A DNA stretch of 64,000 nucleotides from Gigaspora margarita (GCA_009809945.1 WTPW01000553.1:3400-67399), one strand, 5' to 3'; shown: positions 11,421-23,960, numbered from the stretch's first letter. Numbers and translations are program-made. Notes: generated by a model from the letters alone, not told the origin.

Positions 11421-12877
11421 AAGAAAAGTTTTTGGTAATAGTTACGTATGTACGTACGTTGTGAATGTGAAGGGCTCCTGCACATGTCCTTTTTTTTATT
11501 TGTTTACTCTAGTGTATTTTTTCCTTTATTTATATCGTTACTAGTATTAGATAGATTTTCTATTTTTAGTCATAGAATCGGCGTAGCCCAAATAAAGTAG
11601 AAATATGCCGCAGCGATTTAGTACGATTTCCGGGTTTTGTTCCTGGCGACTGCACGCGCAAGGGCTACATACCAGTTTTCGCACCTTGCAATTTTGTCAT
11701 TATTTGTTTATTCCTTTTTTCTCCGAACAATGTACACATACCAGTTTTCACACCTTGCACATCCGGTTCTTGCACCATAGCATATCCAGTTCTTGCATCA
11801 AGTTCGCATCCAGACACGAGGTGCCACTTCTGGTTTTCGAGCCTAGGGTTGTGAAAGAATAGCGATTCAATAGCATTAGTCTAAATTGCATGTAGTTTTT
11901 GTGTAGGGAAAAGGTATATAAGACCTACCTCTTCGCCTCAATAAAACGATAAGGCCACGCAGAGTTGATTTTTCGTTTTGCATTACATGGAATCTGAAAA
12001 CATGGGTCGGTCGTTTTTTATTTTATTTTATTTTAATTTACTGTAAATTAATAGAATAGTGTTCGCTTATGCAAGGTTAATTTTTCATTTTGCACCAAAA
12101 AACTGGGTCGGCAGTCATATTTTTTTCCGTCCTTCCTATCGGACAATTATGAGAATTCGGAAAAAAATTTACTATGTGAGCCATCCCTCCCCCTTCCCTT
12201 CCGGAGGGGGGAGGGGGGTAATGTAAAACACAGAATCCAGTTGGTCTCGCAATATCGAAAGTTAAGAAAAATGCAATAACGATCTGCGATTTATTTTTGG
12301 CCAATAGAATTTTAGCGCATATCATCACGTGTCCGCGAAAATTTATGTGGTAGCTATATGTACAGTGCAAACCTAAAAACACAATTACACCTTTTAGAAT
12401 CACATCAAAATGAATTCTCTTATGTCAAGTACATCCGATGTAAACCAAATTTTAATAATAATGCATCTTTTTTTTGTTTATTTTAATATAAAAAGTCTTA
12501 TCATGATACGCATTTTATACTTAGAAAACGGAGCTAGTTCTCATAATAACATTTTGTGTTATTACGATTTCTTTGTTTTTATCGTTAGCGTTAGCGATTA
12601 TTTATGATCCAAAGTCCCGAAGATCCTGCAATTTTTTATTCTTAAATTATCAACTTCAATAAAGATAAAGTGAATATGCATACACATTTTATTGTTAATT
12701 ATTTATGTTTTCAGTGCATGCATTTTTGTCTTTATAAGGTATGATGTGATTTTTAGATTTCTTGCACCGCACGTTGCAAAAGTGGGACAATTCCGGAACC
12801 GGGAAATATGGGTAATACGGATAGCAACCCACACTAATACTATCTAAAACAACAACAACAAACGATACTCTATCTAA
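11421..12877. other. Spacer between duplication units; no convincing gene
   Basis: Contains a short repeat of CCAGTTTTCGCACCTTGCA at about 11670-11770, which makes the 85-codon frame at 11605-11862 suspect. It also has a GGGTCGG repeat around 12003 and 12107, and a strongly biased C-then-G palindrome at 12185-12218. Nothing recognisable as protein. Confidence 0.4.
12185..12218. repeat. C-run/G-run palindrome
   Basis: A 34-bp segment with runs of C (CCCTCCCCC) followed by CCGG and then runs of G (GGGGGGAGGGGGG). It can form a hairpin, and each strand has G-runs of three or more. An isolated GC island in DNA that is otherwise strongly AT-rich. Confidence 0.7.
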
Positions 12878-13132
12878 ACCTTAATATCGGCAGACTACAA
12901 AAGAGATGTGGAAGATTTGGCCCGAGTTATTAGGGTCAAATAGAGCTCTGGATTACGTCACGAGGTTATAATTCGGAGTCATGGAATTAGACTTTTATAC
13001 ATCGGAAGAGGGGATTTGAACGAAATACTTATGCTTTATTGTGAGGATAAAAGACATCGTTTTACGTTACTGCGTCACTTAGTGAATTTGCTCGCTAATT
13101 CTACGAAATTTGCTTGTTCTAACAGTTACTAG
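12878..13132 (+). pseudogene. Coding relic with one in-frame stop, unknown family
   Basis: An 84-codon frame broken only by a TAG at 12941-12943, ending with TAG at 13130-13132. Its composition is protein-like, unlike the surrounding low-complexity frames: charged and hydrophobic residues are mixed, as in RDVEDLARVIRVK before the stop and IRLLYIGRGDLNEILMLY after it. No family recognised. Could be an exon or a retroelement fragment. It lies in the spacer between the two ACS units. Confidence 0.35.
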
Positions 13133-14094
13133 GCTTGATAAATCAGATAACAGGTAAATCGAATTAATTGAACTTATTCGACTTATCAGACTTCCCAACC
13201 TTCGAACTGGGTGAAACAGGTAATGATTGTTATTCGTTTATTATACTAAGAAACTATAGTACTATATTCTAACTAAATTAGTAGACTCAAGCCAAGCCAC
13301 CTCGGCATTAATCTACCCTTCCATAATAAATTCCAAATCCACTCAAATTCACAACGTACATACGTAAATACCTTCCAATTGGCACATTATTCAAAAGAAA
13401 AATTTCTGATTTGTCTATAAAGTAGTTGCGAGCTTAGTTGCGCTAAAACTAAGACCTTTTGATACATCAGAAAATTGTTTAAACTGATAAATATCGATTG
13501 ATATTTACTAATCGATTAGTAACACTCCCACTGATAGTAACCAATATTGACAGTTATTGACAATGTTATAATTATCAATTTCTATCTAAATCGATTACTA
13601 TAAAGAGGATTATTACTAATCTGATTTCTATCTGTATTGACTTCTGTTAGATATCAATAAATGATTTCCTGATGTATATATGTTGCAAGTTGAAAAAGAA
13701 GTTAAGTAGATTTGGACTTCTTTAGATAAATGAGAGTTTTAGAGTAGAATTTCATAATATGAAAAACCTAAAATAAGTAAGGTATGAGACACATGTTATC
13801 ATATCAAAAAATGATTTTAAATAGTAAAAATGTTTAGTGAGTTTATCAATTCAGTCGACCAACACTTTGTTCTAAGCTTTTTTTTTTTTTTTTCGCTTAT
13901 CAAAACTTTATAATTATTAGAATCAATATGTTCAAACAATTTAATATTTTTTATTATGGCTATTTATTATCGAACTAGCCACAGTATTATTATTTTACAT
14001 TAAAAATTTTCAACAAATAATTAATAGATAGCTCAATGATAATATTATTACCATTGACAAATTGCATAATAATATATGGAAATCGTAAATACAT

Positions 14095-14712
14095 TGACGA
14101 CCCTAAATATCAGCGGGTCTATCGATGGGTCGGTTTATGTGCTTCGTGTAACTGAAGTTTAGGTTAAATCAGGTCGAAAGAGGCGTGTTAGATTCGGCTA
14201 AGTGGTTAAGCAAAGTTTCGGGTTAGCGTAGTCACAAATGAGCGTAGTATAGTAATTACGAATGTATACTAATTTATTATGTATCGGGTTATATGTATTT
14301 TTATTATTTGTAATAAAGATAAGTTTTGAATCGTATATGTATATGTGATTTATTATATGCGAGTTATTAAGCAAAGTGGGAATTGAATGTTGTTCCCCAA
14401 AGGGCCAGAAGGCCTTTATTTATAATGAATAAAAATCTATTTTTACAAGCCAGAATTCTCTTTATCATTATTATTATTATTATTATAATTTCCAAGATTC
14501 TTAGGATCATTAATATTATTATTATCATTGGTATTATTATAATCTTTGATATCATTAATATACTGCGATTTCTCCGACTTCAAATAATCATCCGAATTTT
14601 CTGACTCTTTTGAATTCCTGAAATTCGGGGAATTCTAGCGGTAAGCCCTAATTTGGGATTCCTGGACCACATGGGCACATGCCTGCACTCAGGTCACGTT
14701 TCCGGTCTCACA
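14095..14712 (-). repeat. 3' LTR of the gypsy element
   Basis: 618 bp; on the plus strand starts TGACGACCCTAAATATCAGC and ends GGTCTCACA. Colinear with the right-hand LTR. Contains ATT/ATA repeats (14465-14560) that create spurious open frames on both strands. Confidence 0.9.
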
Positions 14713-14726
14713 TTTCTCCCCCACTT
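14713..14726 (-). promoter_or_regulatory. Polypurine tract
   Basis: On the minus strand AAGTGGGGGAGAAA lies directly against the start of the 3' LTR. This is the primer site for plus-strand DNA synthesis and confirms the minus orientation. Confidence 0.8.
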
Positions 14727-14750
14727 GGGTGTGAGTTCCACGAACTATTG

Positions 14751-15113
14751 TCAACTAGTTGCTGAACTTCTTAGACTGTTAACTTTTTGAAGTCTTGGAA
14801 TCGCACCTTCTGAGTTCGGTATATCTGGTCCACTCCAAACTTGTTGAACATCAAAAATGTGTACCGAGGTCAAATAATAATACTCTGAGGTGAGCCTGCT
14901 CGTAGAGGATAGTTGTTCCAGGGTAGCAGCGGCGTAGAGCAGACCCAGATAGTACCCGTAGCCTAAGACATGGGTCCTATTCTTTACTCTCATGGCCTGC
15001 TTCATACAGACATAGTTTGACTGCACTTTCATGGTTAGATCGTCAGTGGTGGAGTAAGGTGGAGTCACAGGATCGGCGGTGGCGTAATCAAGGTTGGTGA
15101 TGTCATTGAGCAT
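14751..15113 (-). CDS. Extra ORF between integrase and 3' LTR (120 aa), unknown
   Basis: An uninterrupted 120-codon frame downstream of the integrase and just upstream of the PPT, in an element whose other domains are all broken. The protein is Tyr/Thr/Leu-rich with a moderately hydrophobic stretch (GYGYYLGLLYAAATLEQL) but no clear signal peptide or zinc finger. The position is that of accessory or env-like ORFs in some gypsy elements, but no env feature is visible. It may instead be the C-terminal tail of the polyprotein. Family not recognised. Confidence 0.5.
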   Translation of the reverse strand: MLNDITNLDYATADPVTPPYSTTDDLTMKVQSNYVCMKQAMRVKNRTHVLGYGYYLGLLYAAATLEQLSSTSRLTSEYYYLTSVHIFDVQQVWSGPDIPNSEGAIPRLQKVNSLRSSATS

Positions 15114-15327
15114 TTCTGTAAAAGTAATCAGCGTTTTGGATCGATTCTTGTCATTTCGCCTGCTTCGGTCAGGTCCTATTTATGACCTTATGGTCGTTAC
15201 TTCTTTTTTTTCCCAAATTTTCTTCCTCACCCTTCTTTTTCTTTCCTTTTCCCAGGAAAGCAAGTTTGCTTCTGTATGCGTCATAGTTCTAAAAAAAATT
15301 TTTTTTTTGTTCCGAATTTTGATCGGC

Positions 15328-15663
15328 CTAGTTCGTAAGGGTCTCGTAGTATTTTTTTAGCAATTGTAGGTTGATTGGCATCACTAAAACTTCCCAACAT
15401 ATTGTTCGTAACTTAAAGACTTCATTAGGCAATTTGACATGCACATAGTAGGGGCCCTTCCATTTTGGTTCAAATTTACCACTCCTATGACCATCACTTG
15501 CAGCATCGTACAACAAGACTTTATCTCTGATAAATAAATCAGGATATGATCTAATTTTCTCATCAAATTTTTCTTTTCGCTTATACTGAATATTGTGTAT
15601 TCGTATGACCACTTCGTTTTGAACTCTGGGTAAATGTTCTAAAAGGGTCGCAGTTCTTTCCAT
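15328..15663 (-). pseudogene. Gypsy integrase C-terminal region (fragment)
   Basis: Open for 111 codons. Contains the SH3-like C-terminal integrase pattern DKVLLYDAASDGHRSGKFEP followed by KWKGPYYV and a PNEVFKLR segment. It continues the integrase core at 17884-18545, from which a 2.2-kb hAT-type element separates it. Confidence 0.8.
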
Positions 15664-15700
15664 TATAGTTTATAACTCTCCCACTCCCTTTGGTTGTATA

Positions 15701-17875
15701 TAGGGTGCGGGACGGGCCGGGCTAAGCCCGGAAACTTGCGGGTCGGGCCGGGCTTTGGGTCAATTCGGGCTCATAATTTTAAACCCGCTATTGTTCGGGC
15801 CGGGTTCAGATCGGGCTTGTTAAATATAGGGCCAGGCTCAAGCTTCATAAGAAAGCCCGATCAGGCCCGATAATACCTGATGAACTTATAGTCAAAACAT
15901 TGGCTCTTGTAAAATAGTAAGATTATTACGTAACAATCATTAAAAATAAGTTCGAAATGCAATAGTTATTTTTTTTAAATTAATTTTCATTTACCGTATT
16001 TTTAATTCTCACGATTTATTAATTTATTATTTAATTTCAATTTTTTTATTTATGATTTAATTTTATCTTATTATTTTTTTATTTTTTTCAAATTTTTTTA
16101 TTTAATTTATATTTTTATCTTTTAAATTCTAATAATCTTGAGATAATGCATGAATGATGAATGGTGGGGGATAAATCGATTACAGTAATTTGGCATAAAC
16201 AAAGTTTACTGGAAAAGCATAACTAACATACCGACTGCGAATGTAGCTGATATGTCAGTTATCTTTCTCATTTTGCCAATTACCTGGATATAACTATCAC
16301 TAATTATCGATATTTAAGTGTTGTCAGAACAGTACCATTCATCAACAATCACTTAACAGACAAGTTTATTTCATAGATAGTTCATTTCACCAACAGCTCA
16401 TTTCACTGACGGCTTATTTCATAGAAGTTTTTTTTCTTATATATTGTACTAACTTTAACCCTAGTTCAAAGCTAATCCTAATGACAATGATTAAAATTAC
16501 TTTGTCTGTAAATGAGTAGTTGGTGAGATTAATAGTCTATTAATTGAGCTGTCGGTAAAGTAAAAACTGTCTACGAAATGAGCTTGTCTATTAAATGATT
16601 GTCTGTAAAATAAACTCTCCTATGAACTAACTGTTGGTGAATAAAGTGGTTGTCTATGAAATGAACGTAATCACGTAAAAGTGGCAATTCTTAATATCTG
16701 AACAGGCTTCATATTTTATTCTATTTACTAAGTTTATCCTAATCATTAGGCGTTTTGTGGATCAGTATCCATGCATTGCTTGTCTGGTTCAATATAATAA
16801 CCAGAAAATCTGGAAGCGAATTCTTATCATTTATCCTAAACATTGGGCATTTTTATGGATCAAAATCCATGCATTGCTTGCCGGTTCAATATAACAACCA
16901 GGAGGTCCAGAAGCAAATTCATACTGTATCTATAGTCAACTTGATTACAATTTGTTCAGTTAACACGATGACTCAATATAAGAAGCTTATGTAAACTTTT
17001 ACCTGATAAAACTTTTAATGCGACATAAGGTATGAAAATCTACATTTCGTATCTAACAGCTTTAAATAATTAGGTAAATGTTTTATGAATAGGTAACACT
17101 TATGATAGCTTGTTTTAAATACTTAGATTCTTCATGCTCATGATAGACTTTTTACACGTATGAAAATTAACTCCAAGGAACATTCTCAGTTGATATTATA
17201 GTTTGTGATACGTATTACAAAAAGATATACAACTCACTCTCATTATAGTGGGATGAAGTACATATATTATTCTCTTGATATAAGCTATAGTGAAGATAAT
17301 TAGCTTTTTTTTTACTTTTTGCAAAAAAGTTACCTAGCCAGTGTTATGACCGGGGAGAGCTTGATAAGGGTTTGAACCAATTTGGCTTCGAACGTGAACA
17401 AATAGTGATTAAGGTTAAATAGTTTAAATTAATAAACTAACAACATGATTACGGGTTTAAGGTTCTCTTTATTAACATAAATCAATACATCAGTATTCTA
17501 AATACTATTAGCAATAATTAAGAATCATCTACTATCATCCATTTGAGACTACACCTTTATATATCTTTAATTCGTATGGGGTTTTAATCTCATTTGGGGA
17601 TTAATCCCTCGCTTGGAGTATAAAATAATGATACTAATTGAAAAGAAAAATTTGAGCATGCACCCAATTTTGCATATTTATGTGCATGGCCTAATGCAAA
17701 ATTTTATATATATCTGCGGCCCGGGCCGGGTCGGGTATGGTTTTAAATAAGGCCCAGCCCAGTTTATTTCACGGGCTTTTTTTTTCTTCGGGCCGGGCTC
17801 GGGCTTACAAATAATTTTCGGGCTAAGTTTCAGGTCTAAGCAGGCCCGGACTGACCCAGCCCGTCCCGCACCCTA
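15701..17875. mobile_element. hAT-type element with GGGCCGGGCT arrays (2175 bp)
   Basis: TIRs TAGGGTGCGGGACGGG and CCCGTCCCGCACCCTA, with a perfect 8-bp target duplication GTTGTATA (15693-15700, 17876-17883) in the integrase coding sequence. Both subterminal regions are GC-rich arrays of GGGCCGGGCT-like motifs, in sharp contrast to the AT-rich interior. No transposase frame survives. It carries the second CACCGACA foldback copy. Confidence 0.9.
16337..16665. mobile_element. CACCGACA foldback element, copy 2 (diverged)
   Basis: Left arm of units like TTTCACCAACA and TTTCACTGACG, right arm inverted (TGTTGGTGAA), core CTTTAACCCTAGTTC...CCTAATGACAATGA similar to copies 1 and 3. More diverged than copy 3. 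Nested in the hAT-type element. Confidence 0.6.
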
Positions 17876-17883
17876 GTTGTATA

Positions 17884-18545
17884 GGTTGTCGAGCTTCCTG
17901 ACTGTGCATTAGGTAAACCGGTGAAATTTTTGTGACCAAATGCCTAGAGGTACGGTATGCGAAGAATATCACAAGAATTACCAAGTCCCACTCAGTAATG
18001 TATTTTATTGATTTGGCTATTGCTTCATATAACATCTTGTTAAACCTTTCAACTAACCCGTTGGTTTGAGGATGGTACAGAGTAGATTTCAGATGCAAAT
18101 TCAAAACTTTTCCAACAACTCGTTCACTAGGTAATTCAAGAAATGTCGACCCCGGTCTGATAGTATCTTCTCTGGGCATCCGTGATAGCATATAATATTG
18201 TTAAAAATAAAATCAGCTACGGTCTGGCATCAGCTGCTTTGATGGCTCGTGCTTCTGGCCACTTTGTCATATAGTTAGTGGCAACGACAATATAGTAGTG
18301 GTTATGAGGAGTAATAGGTAGTGGGCCTACTATGTCGATTTTGACCTGATAAACCGGTGCGGTTACCAGTATTGGATGTAAGCGTCCCTTGAGTTTATTC
18401 TTTCCTCGCCTTTGATATTGGTCACAGGTCTCGACGTAGTCACTAATATCTTCAAATTGATGAGCCCAATAGTAGGTTCCTCAGATCTTTTGAACATCTT
18501 TCGAGCATTAAAGTGTCCTCCCAAGGGATGAGTATGAGTTAAAAA
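17884..18545 (-). pseudogene. Gypsy integrase core (broken)
   Basis: Segments in more than one frame read as an rve integrase core: KIDIVGPLP with the first catalytic Asp (codon 18334-18336), then a KWPEA segment, and finally YHPQTNGLVERFNK with the catalytic Glu. The usual Asp in the VVxDYxTKW segment reads Asn. Frameshifts and stops make it non-functional. It is cut by the hAT-type element on one side and by the TIR element at 18548 on the other. Confidence 0.8.
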
Positions 18546-18547
18546 TA

Positions 18548-20585
18548 CATCAGCAAATTTATAATAGCATAATCTTACATAAGATCTTATGAACTATAAT
18601 ATAAGCAAAATATTATGTAATATATAACAGAATATTTCAAATATCAAAATTTCATTATATTTCATTAGAAATTTCAAAAATTATAACGAAATATTTTGAT
18701 CCTATTTAAATCAAGCTAGGATCAGTAGATTAGTATAACCTGGATCACGCATTGGACTAATTATTCGAAATAGTTCGAATTCTGTACTACAAGATCAGAT
18801 TCACTTTTTTGTTTTCGTTTTGTTTCTTTGTTTTTATTTTGTTTTTTTTATTTCATTTTATTTATTTTTTATTTTATTTTATTTTGGCACTTTACAAGAA
18901 CACCTTTGCAAGAAAACAAACAACTTTTCGAAACCTTGTGCAAACTAACCCAATCTGTAACCTGGATTGCGTTGGACTAATTTTTTGAAATAGTTTTATG
19001 ATGTTCAAATTCTGTACTACAAGATTAGATTAGATCTTTTGTTTATAATTAGATCTTCTATTTTGTTTTTTTTTCACTTTTTGTTTCTTATTTTCATTTC
19101 ATTTTTTGTTTTCGTTTCGTTTTTTTTGTTTTCATTTTGTTTTATTTTTTATTTATTTATTTTTTATTTTTTTTTATTTTATTTTTATTTCGGCATTTTA
19201 CAAGAACACTTTGCAAGAAAAAACAACTATTTGAAACCTTGCGCAGCAGCCTACCCAAAATTTTGATGCTTTGCAAGAACACACAACTGATGTCTCCAGC
19301 AATTTCTAAATTTCCAAGAATGCTTCTTTAAAGAAATAAAGGTTTAGTTAGGACTTTATTTATTTTTTCGTTTGATATAATTTGTTTTTGTTTTTTTGTT
19401 TTTTGTGTTTTTTTTTAAAATTTGGTTATTAATTTATTTTATTCTGGTTCTTTGCGAGAAAATAACCCTTACTTCCTGGCACTTTGCAAGAAAACCAACC
19501 CAGACTTTTTTGCCACTACGCGACTTTTTTGGCATTTTGCAAAAACATTAACTCAACTTTCAAATTTGCAAGAACGTGAACTCTTACTTTAGAGAAATGA
19601 AGATTTGGGGCTTCGTTTATTTTTTTTTATATTAGTTTGCTTACACGTTTTGTTTTTTTGTTTGATTTTTTTTACTTATTTTTTTTTATTTTTATTTTAT
19701 TTTATTTATTTCTGACTTCTTCGACACTTTGCGACTTTTCCTGGACTTTACAAGAACACCAGCTTTAACTCCTCTGGCACTTTGCAAGAACATACTAGAT
19801 TTCTCTGGCAATTTGTAAGAACACTAACACTTCTGAAAAATATTTTTTTTTATTTTTTTCACTTCTTTAAAGTATTTAGAAAAAGAAAACGAAATGAAGG
19901 TTATAGCTAAAACAAAAGAAATAGCCAAAGCAAAGACGATAGAAAACAAAGAAGCGAAGATAATAGCTAACTTTGGGGTGAGCAAAAATAAGTGTATATA
20001 GGGTTAGATTTTTGTATTTAGTAATAGAATTAGATGCAACGAAGTGTGAAAGTTGTTTAAAATAGGGCTAGTTTTTTGTATATAGTAATAGAAATAGATG
20101 CGACAAAGTGCGAAAGTAGTTAAAATATTTGTAATAATGTAAATAATACTAATAATGTAATATATAATAAAGTATGTAATATTAATTAAAAATGTATATT
20201 TAATAAATGTAAAATATAAAGTATAATAATAATAAATAAATATAAAATTTTATATTAAATTGCGATACTGTGCGTAAATCTGTAAAAAAGCGTGATTATG
20301 TGAATATGTATATCATTAATTTATTTTTAAAAATTTTAAAAATTCAGAAAACAATGCAAAACAATGCGAAATCATCACATAATATGCAAACTATTACCTC
20401 CTGCGACTCCTTTTTTTTGTTGATTTATTTCACAATATATTTTGAAATAATTCAAAATAATAACCGTAATATTACCCTAATATAATGTAATATATTACGT
20501 AATAAATCGTATAAAACATAAGATTTTCGTTATATTACGGGCTGTAATATCTGACGTAAGATTACGTATATATAATTTGCTGATG
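18548..20585. mobile_element. CATCAGCAAATT TIR element, copy 1 (2.0 kb)
   Basis: Ends CATCAGCAAATTTATA and TATATAATTTGCTGATG with TA on both sides (18546-18547, 20586-20587); the pairing extends with CATAATCTTACATAAG near each end. The interior has T-rich runs alternating with degenerate modules around CACTTTGCAAGAA (about 18890-19840). No protein is credible; the Phe-rich frames at 19039-19331 come from T runs. Homologous to 60096-62923 and sharing ends with 54093-56426. Confidence 0.75.
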
Positions 20586-20587
20586 TA

Positions 20588-21037
20588 ATATAGGGTCTAC
20601 TTCAAACTTCCAGGCTTTCATATTAAATTTCCCGGGTTTTGATTGTCCTTCTTATACAGTATCCCTTCCTTAATCAACACTGTTTTATTTTGCTAACATA
20701 GCTTCTTTCGCTCTACGGAATTTAAGTTTGGTGGAATGTATTGGCATAGTAAGTACTTCTTTAAACAGTAGTAGAGAATTTCTTCCATTGTTATTTCAAG
20801 TTCTTGAAGTCGTAGTTTCACTATTTTTTTGCTTATTTCGCCAGGGCACTGACAACCTGGGCTGGATTGGGTTTACCTCAAATTTTGGGCACTTCTAGGT
20901 TCTTCTTAGGCAAAGATACTAGTTGTGTCTGTAATCTATAGGTGTTCTAGACTTATTATTATTTATTTATTCTAGATGAAGCCCTACTACCCGCTCTATC
21001 TCATTCTAACCGTCCTTGTCGTGTTAGGCCTGTATAT

Positions 21038-21077
<40 letters not shown>

Positions 21078-22019
21078 TTTATTTTATTACTATTCGATTT
21101 TTCTAATTCTCCTTCATCACCCCAGTTCACTTCTTCTTCCAAGTCTTTTAGCACTTCTTCATATTCAGGTCTCGAGTCCTCTTTGACCAAGTATCCTGCA
21201 CTTCTTGGTTGCTGCGATTCTTCCGGTTCAGCGTTAGGTCGGTCTCCTTTGGTCTCCTATTCGTACCCAACACCTAATTCCATTACTACATCCATAATTA
21301 GGTCTTGATATTGAAGCCTTCTAAAGAATCTTTCATCAAAGACAAGCTTTTAGATACGATTTCGCTGACTTTTACAGCATTGCTTTGGGTTGGGGTTGGG
21401 TCCGAAGGTGCATCACTGGTCTCATTTGGGTCAGTTTCGTTCAGTCCAATAGTCAGGTATACTTCAAATTCTTCTTCTTCATACAACTCATTCCCTTTCA
21501 TGATATAATCCGACGTGGCAGTTAAGAACCTTTCTTCTGCTTCTATCTCCCAGTGGTCATCTACCACGTATGTCTCCTCCAGGCCTATAAATTCAGAACT
21601 TGTGTCCTGGGGTGTCCATATGATATCAGTATCGGGGTCATGGTATGGGTTTTCAATTCTTCATACCTCGATATGGTAGTCTTGTATTAACTCCATGTAC
21701 TCCTGTTCCTTTCTTTCATGCTTATTCTAGTAGTACTTCTCCTGGTTGTACTCTTTGATTTCATCATCTGAGGGGTTATCCAGCTGGTAGGCTTCGACCA
21801 CATGACTGACTTCCTGGGGTAGTTCTTCAATTTCATCATAATCGTCAAACGCTCCAAGCCACTCCAGGTAAGTCAGGTCACTAATGTTTTTTTCAGTACT
21901 ATTGACTTTGTTGATTATCATTTTTTTTCCTCTGCCACTTCTGGTCTTCTCGATAGGGCATTGGCATTACTATGGATTCTCCTGAAGTGGTGTTCAATCA
22001 TGTAATTGTATGGTTGAAG
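20588..22019 (-). pseudogene. Acidic linker between RNase H and integrase of the gypsy element
   Basis: Minus-strand open pieces at 21298-21567 and 21727-21921 are rich in Glu/Asp (for example NELYEEEEFEVYLTIGL). They do not resemble a catalytic domain. They probably belong to the polyprotein between RNase H and integrase; a long poly-T run at 21039-21075 interrupts it. The integrase zinc-binding domain was not identified. Confidence 0.45.
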
Positions 22020-23343
22020 TCAGAGAATCCATCGAGCTCTTCTGCCTTTTAGCTTTGAGGTCTGTAGCCACTTCAGAGCTGAGTGGTCAGTCACTGCTAC
22101 AAATAGTTTAAATCTGAAGTAGTGATGGTAGTGCTCGACAGCCCAAATTATAGCAAGACACTTTTGCTCAGTTGTGGAGTAGTTCTTTTTAGCTCGAGTA
22201 AGGCTCCAACTTGAATAAGAGCTCACGTACTCCTTCTTATTTTCTCCTTTTTGCGACAGTACTGCGCCCAATCCAGTTCTGGATGCATCAGTATGCAAGT
22301 AGAAGGTCCAGTTGAAGTCGGGTACTGGAGTATCAGAGCTGTGGTCAGGTGGGTCTTTAGAGCTTTAAAGGCATTATTCTGTTTTTGACCCCACTCATAT
22401 CTTTCATCCTTCTGTAGTAGCTTGTGTAGGGGTCGGGCTATAGAGGTGAACCCATTGATAAATCTTCAGTAATAGGAGAACAAACTGACCATGCCCTTAG
22501 TTGTTGGACAGTACTTGGTATCAGAAAAGTTCAATTTTTTTTGATTTTGGCTTTATCAGATCAGATGCCGCTCCAGCCAGCTCCGTAATCTAGGAAATGT
22601 ATCTCTGTCTAGAAAAATTTTATTTTTCTATATTTATCTTTAGTCCCACTTCTTCTAACTTCCTGAATATTTTTTGTAGGTAGTCTAGGTGCTCTGTGAA
22701 TGTTTCAGAATATACGTTGATGTCGTCGATATATACCACAGCGAATTTTCCCAAGTATTTGGCCAACACCTTGTCCATGAGGCTCTAAAAGGTTACAGGG
22801 GCGTTATACAGTCCAAATGGTATAACGTTAAATTCGAAAAGGCCAGTCTTGGTGATAAAAGCAGTCTTCTCCTGATCTTTTTTGTTCATTTTTATCTGCC
22901 AATACCCACCTTCAAGTCCAGGCTCGAAAACCATCTCGCATTCCAGAACTCTTCGAGTAGGTCATTGATTCAGGGGAGTGGGTAAGCGTCTTTTCTCGTT
23001 ACAGTATTTAGCTTCTGATAGTCAATATATAACCTTAATTTTCCACCTTTTTAGGCACGACTACAACAGGAGAAGCTCAGGGGCTATCAGATCGACAGAT
23101 TAATCTCCTCTCTTCCATCTTCTTCAGCTCTTTTTCTACAAATTCCTTTTCACCAGGGGCAGTGCAGTAGGGGTACTGTTTCACAGGTTTGGCATCTCTG
23201 GTATCGATACAGTGGGTTAGTACAGATGTTTCCCCTAGTTCCTTGGTACTTTGGGCAAATAAACCTTTCTCTTCATGGAAGAATTCCCTTGCATACTCTT
23301 TTTCTATCTCATCTAAGTCAGCCTTTTGAATAACCTTACCCAA
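22020..23343 (-). pseudogene. Gypsy reverse transcriptase and RNase H (broken)
   Basis: RT starts near 23100 with an SP-stop-AS segment where the family has SPWAS (TGA at 23077-23079), then PLP-stop-IND where Arg is usual (TGA at 22970-22972). The catalytic YIDDI is at 22719-22733. RNase H is open at 22020-22298 with TDAS, TEQKCLA and TDHSALKWL motifs. Frameshifts separate the parts. The left-hand open piece 23077-23343 (KELKKMEERRLICRSDSP) is the RT N-terminal approach. Confidence 0.9.
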
Positions 23344-23559
23344 GTACTCATCGATAGTTTGTCTCAGGGGTTCTTCAGTTTGGGTCAGAGCTCTTCTATA
23401 GAAAGCAGGTATATTGCCAGGCTTTCTATATCATTCCAAGGGTTATCATACAACCCAATGTCTTCTATAGCCGATTCTTCAGTATGGTACCCTTCGATTT
23501 CATCTAATATTTCTTCTTCGTAGGTGAACTATCGAAGGTGTCACTACTATTGCTCTCTA

Positions 23560-23960
23560 TGTTCACGTGATCTGGTCCTGGAGCTCAGAGATCATTGTTG
23601 CCAGTGTTAGAGATAGGAACCTTGACTATCTGACCTTGGTGCTTCAGGTATAACCTCCGCTCGTCAAAATGTAATCATGCTTGGGCCTTTAGAAACTAAT
23701 TGGTCTCTAATAGTAAAGTTTTATCTGACAATTCAATAATCTGGAAGGTGCTAGGCATTACTGCATCCTGAATTACGATCCCCATGTTTTTAATTCTTCC
23801 CAGGTCTCAGGTCTTTGCTCCGGTTGCGGTGACTACAACAGTTGATGATTTTTCTTGGATTTTCAAGCCCAACTTATCTAATAGCTTCTTTGTCATAATA
23901 CTTATGGCAGCTCCAGAGTCTAGTACGGCCACTACAGGATTGCCTCTGATTCTCACATAA
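23560..23960 (-). pseudogene. Gypsy aspartic protease region (with stops)
   Basis: Reads VVAVLDSGAAISIM with active-site Asp codon at 23918-23920, typical of retropepsin. In the same frame are stops at 23807-23809 (TGA), 23696-23698 (TAG) and 23675-23677 (TGA), in contexts where Arg or Trp would be expected. It is in frame with the zinc knuckle upstream. Confidence 0.8.

Noticed and set aside
14367-14604. Ile-rich frames on both strands, repeated at 26680-26929
   Set aside because: ATT/ATA microsatellite inside the two LTRs.
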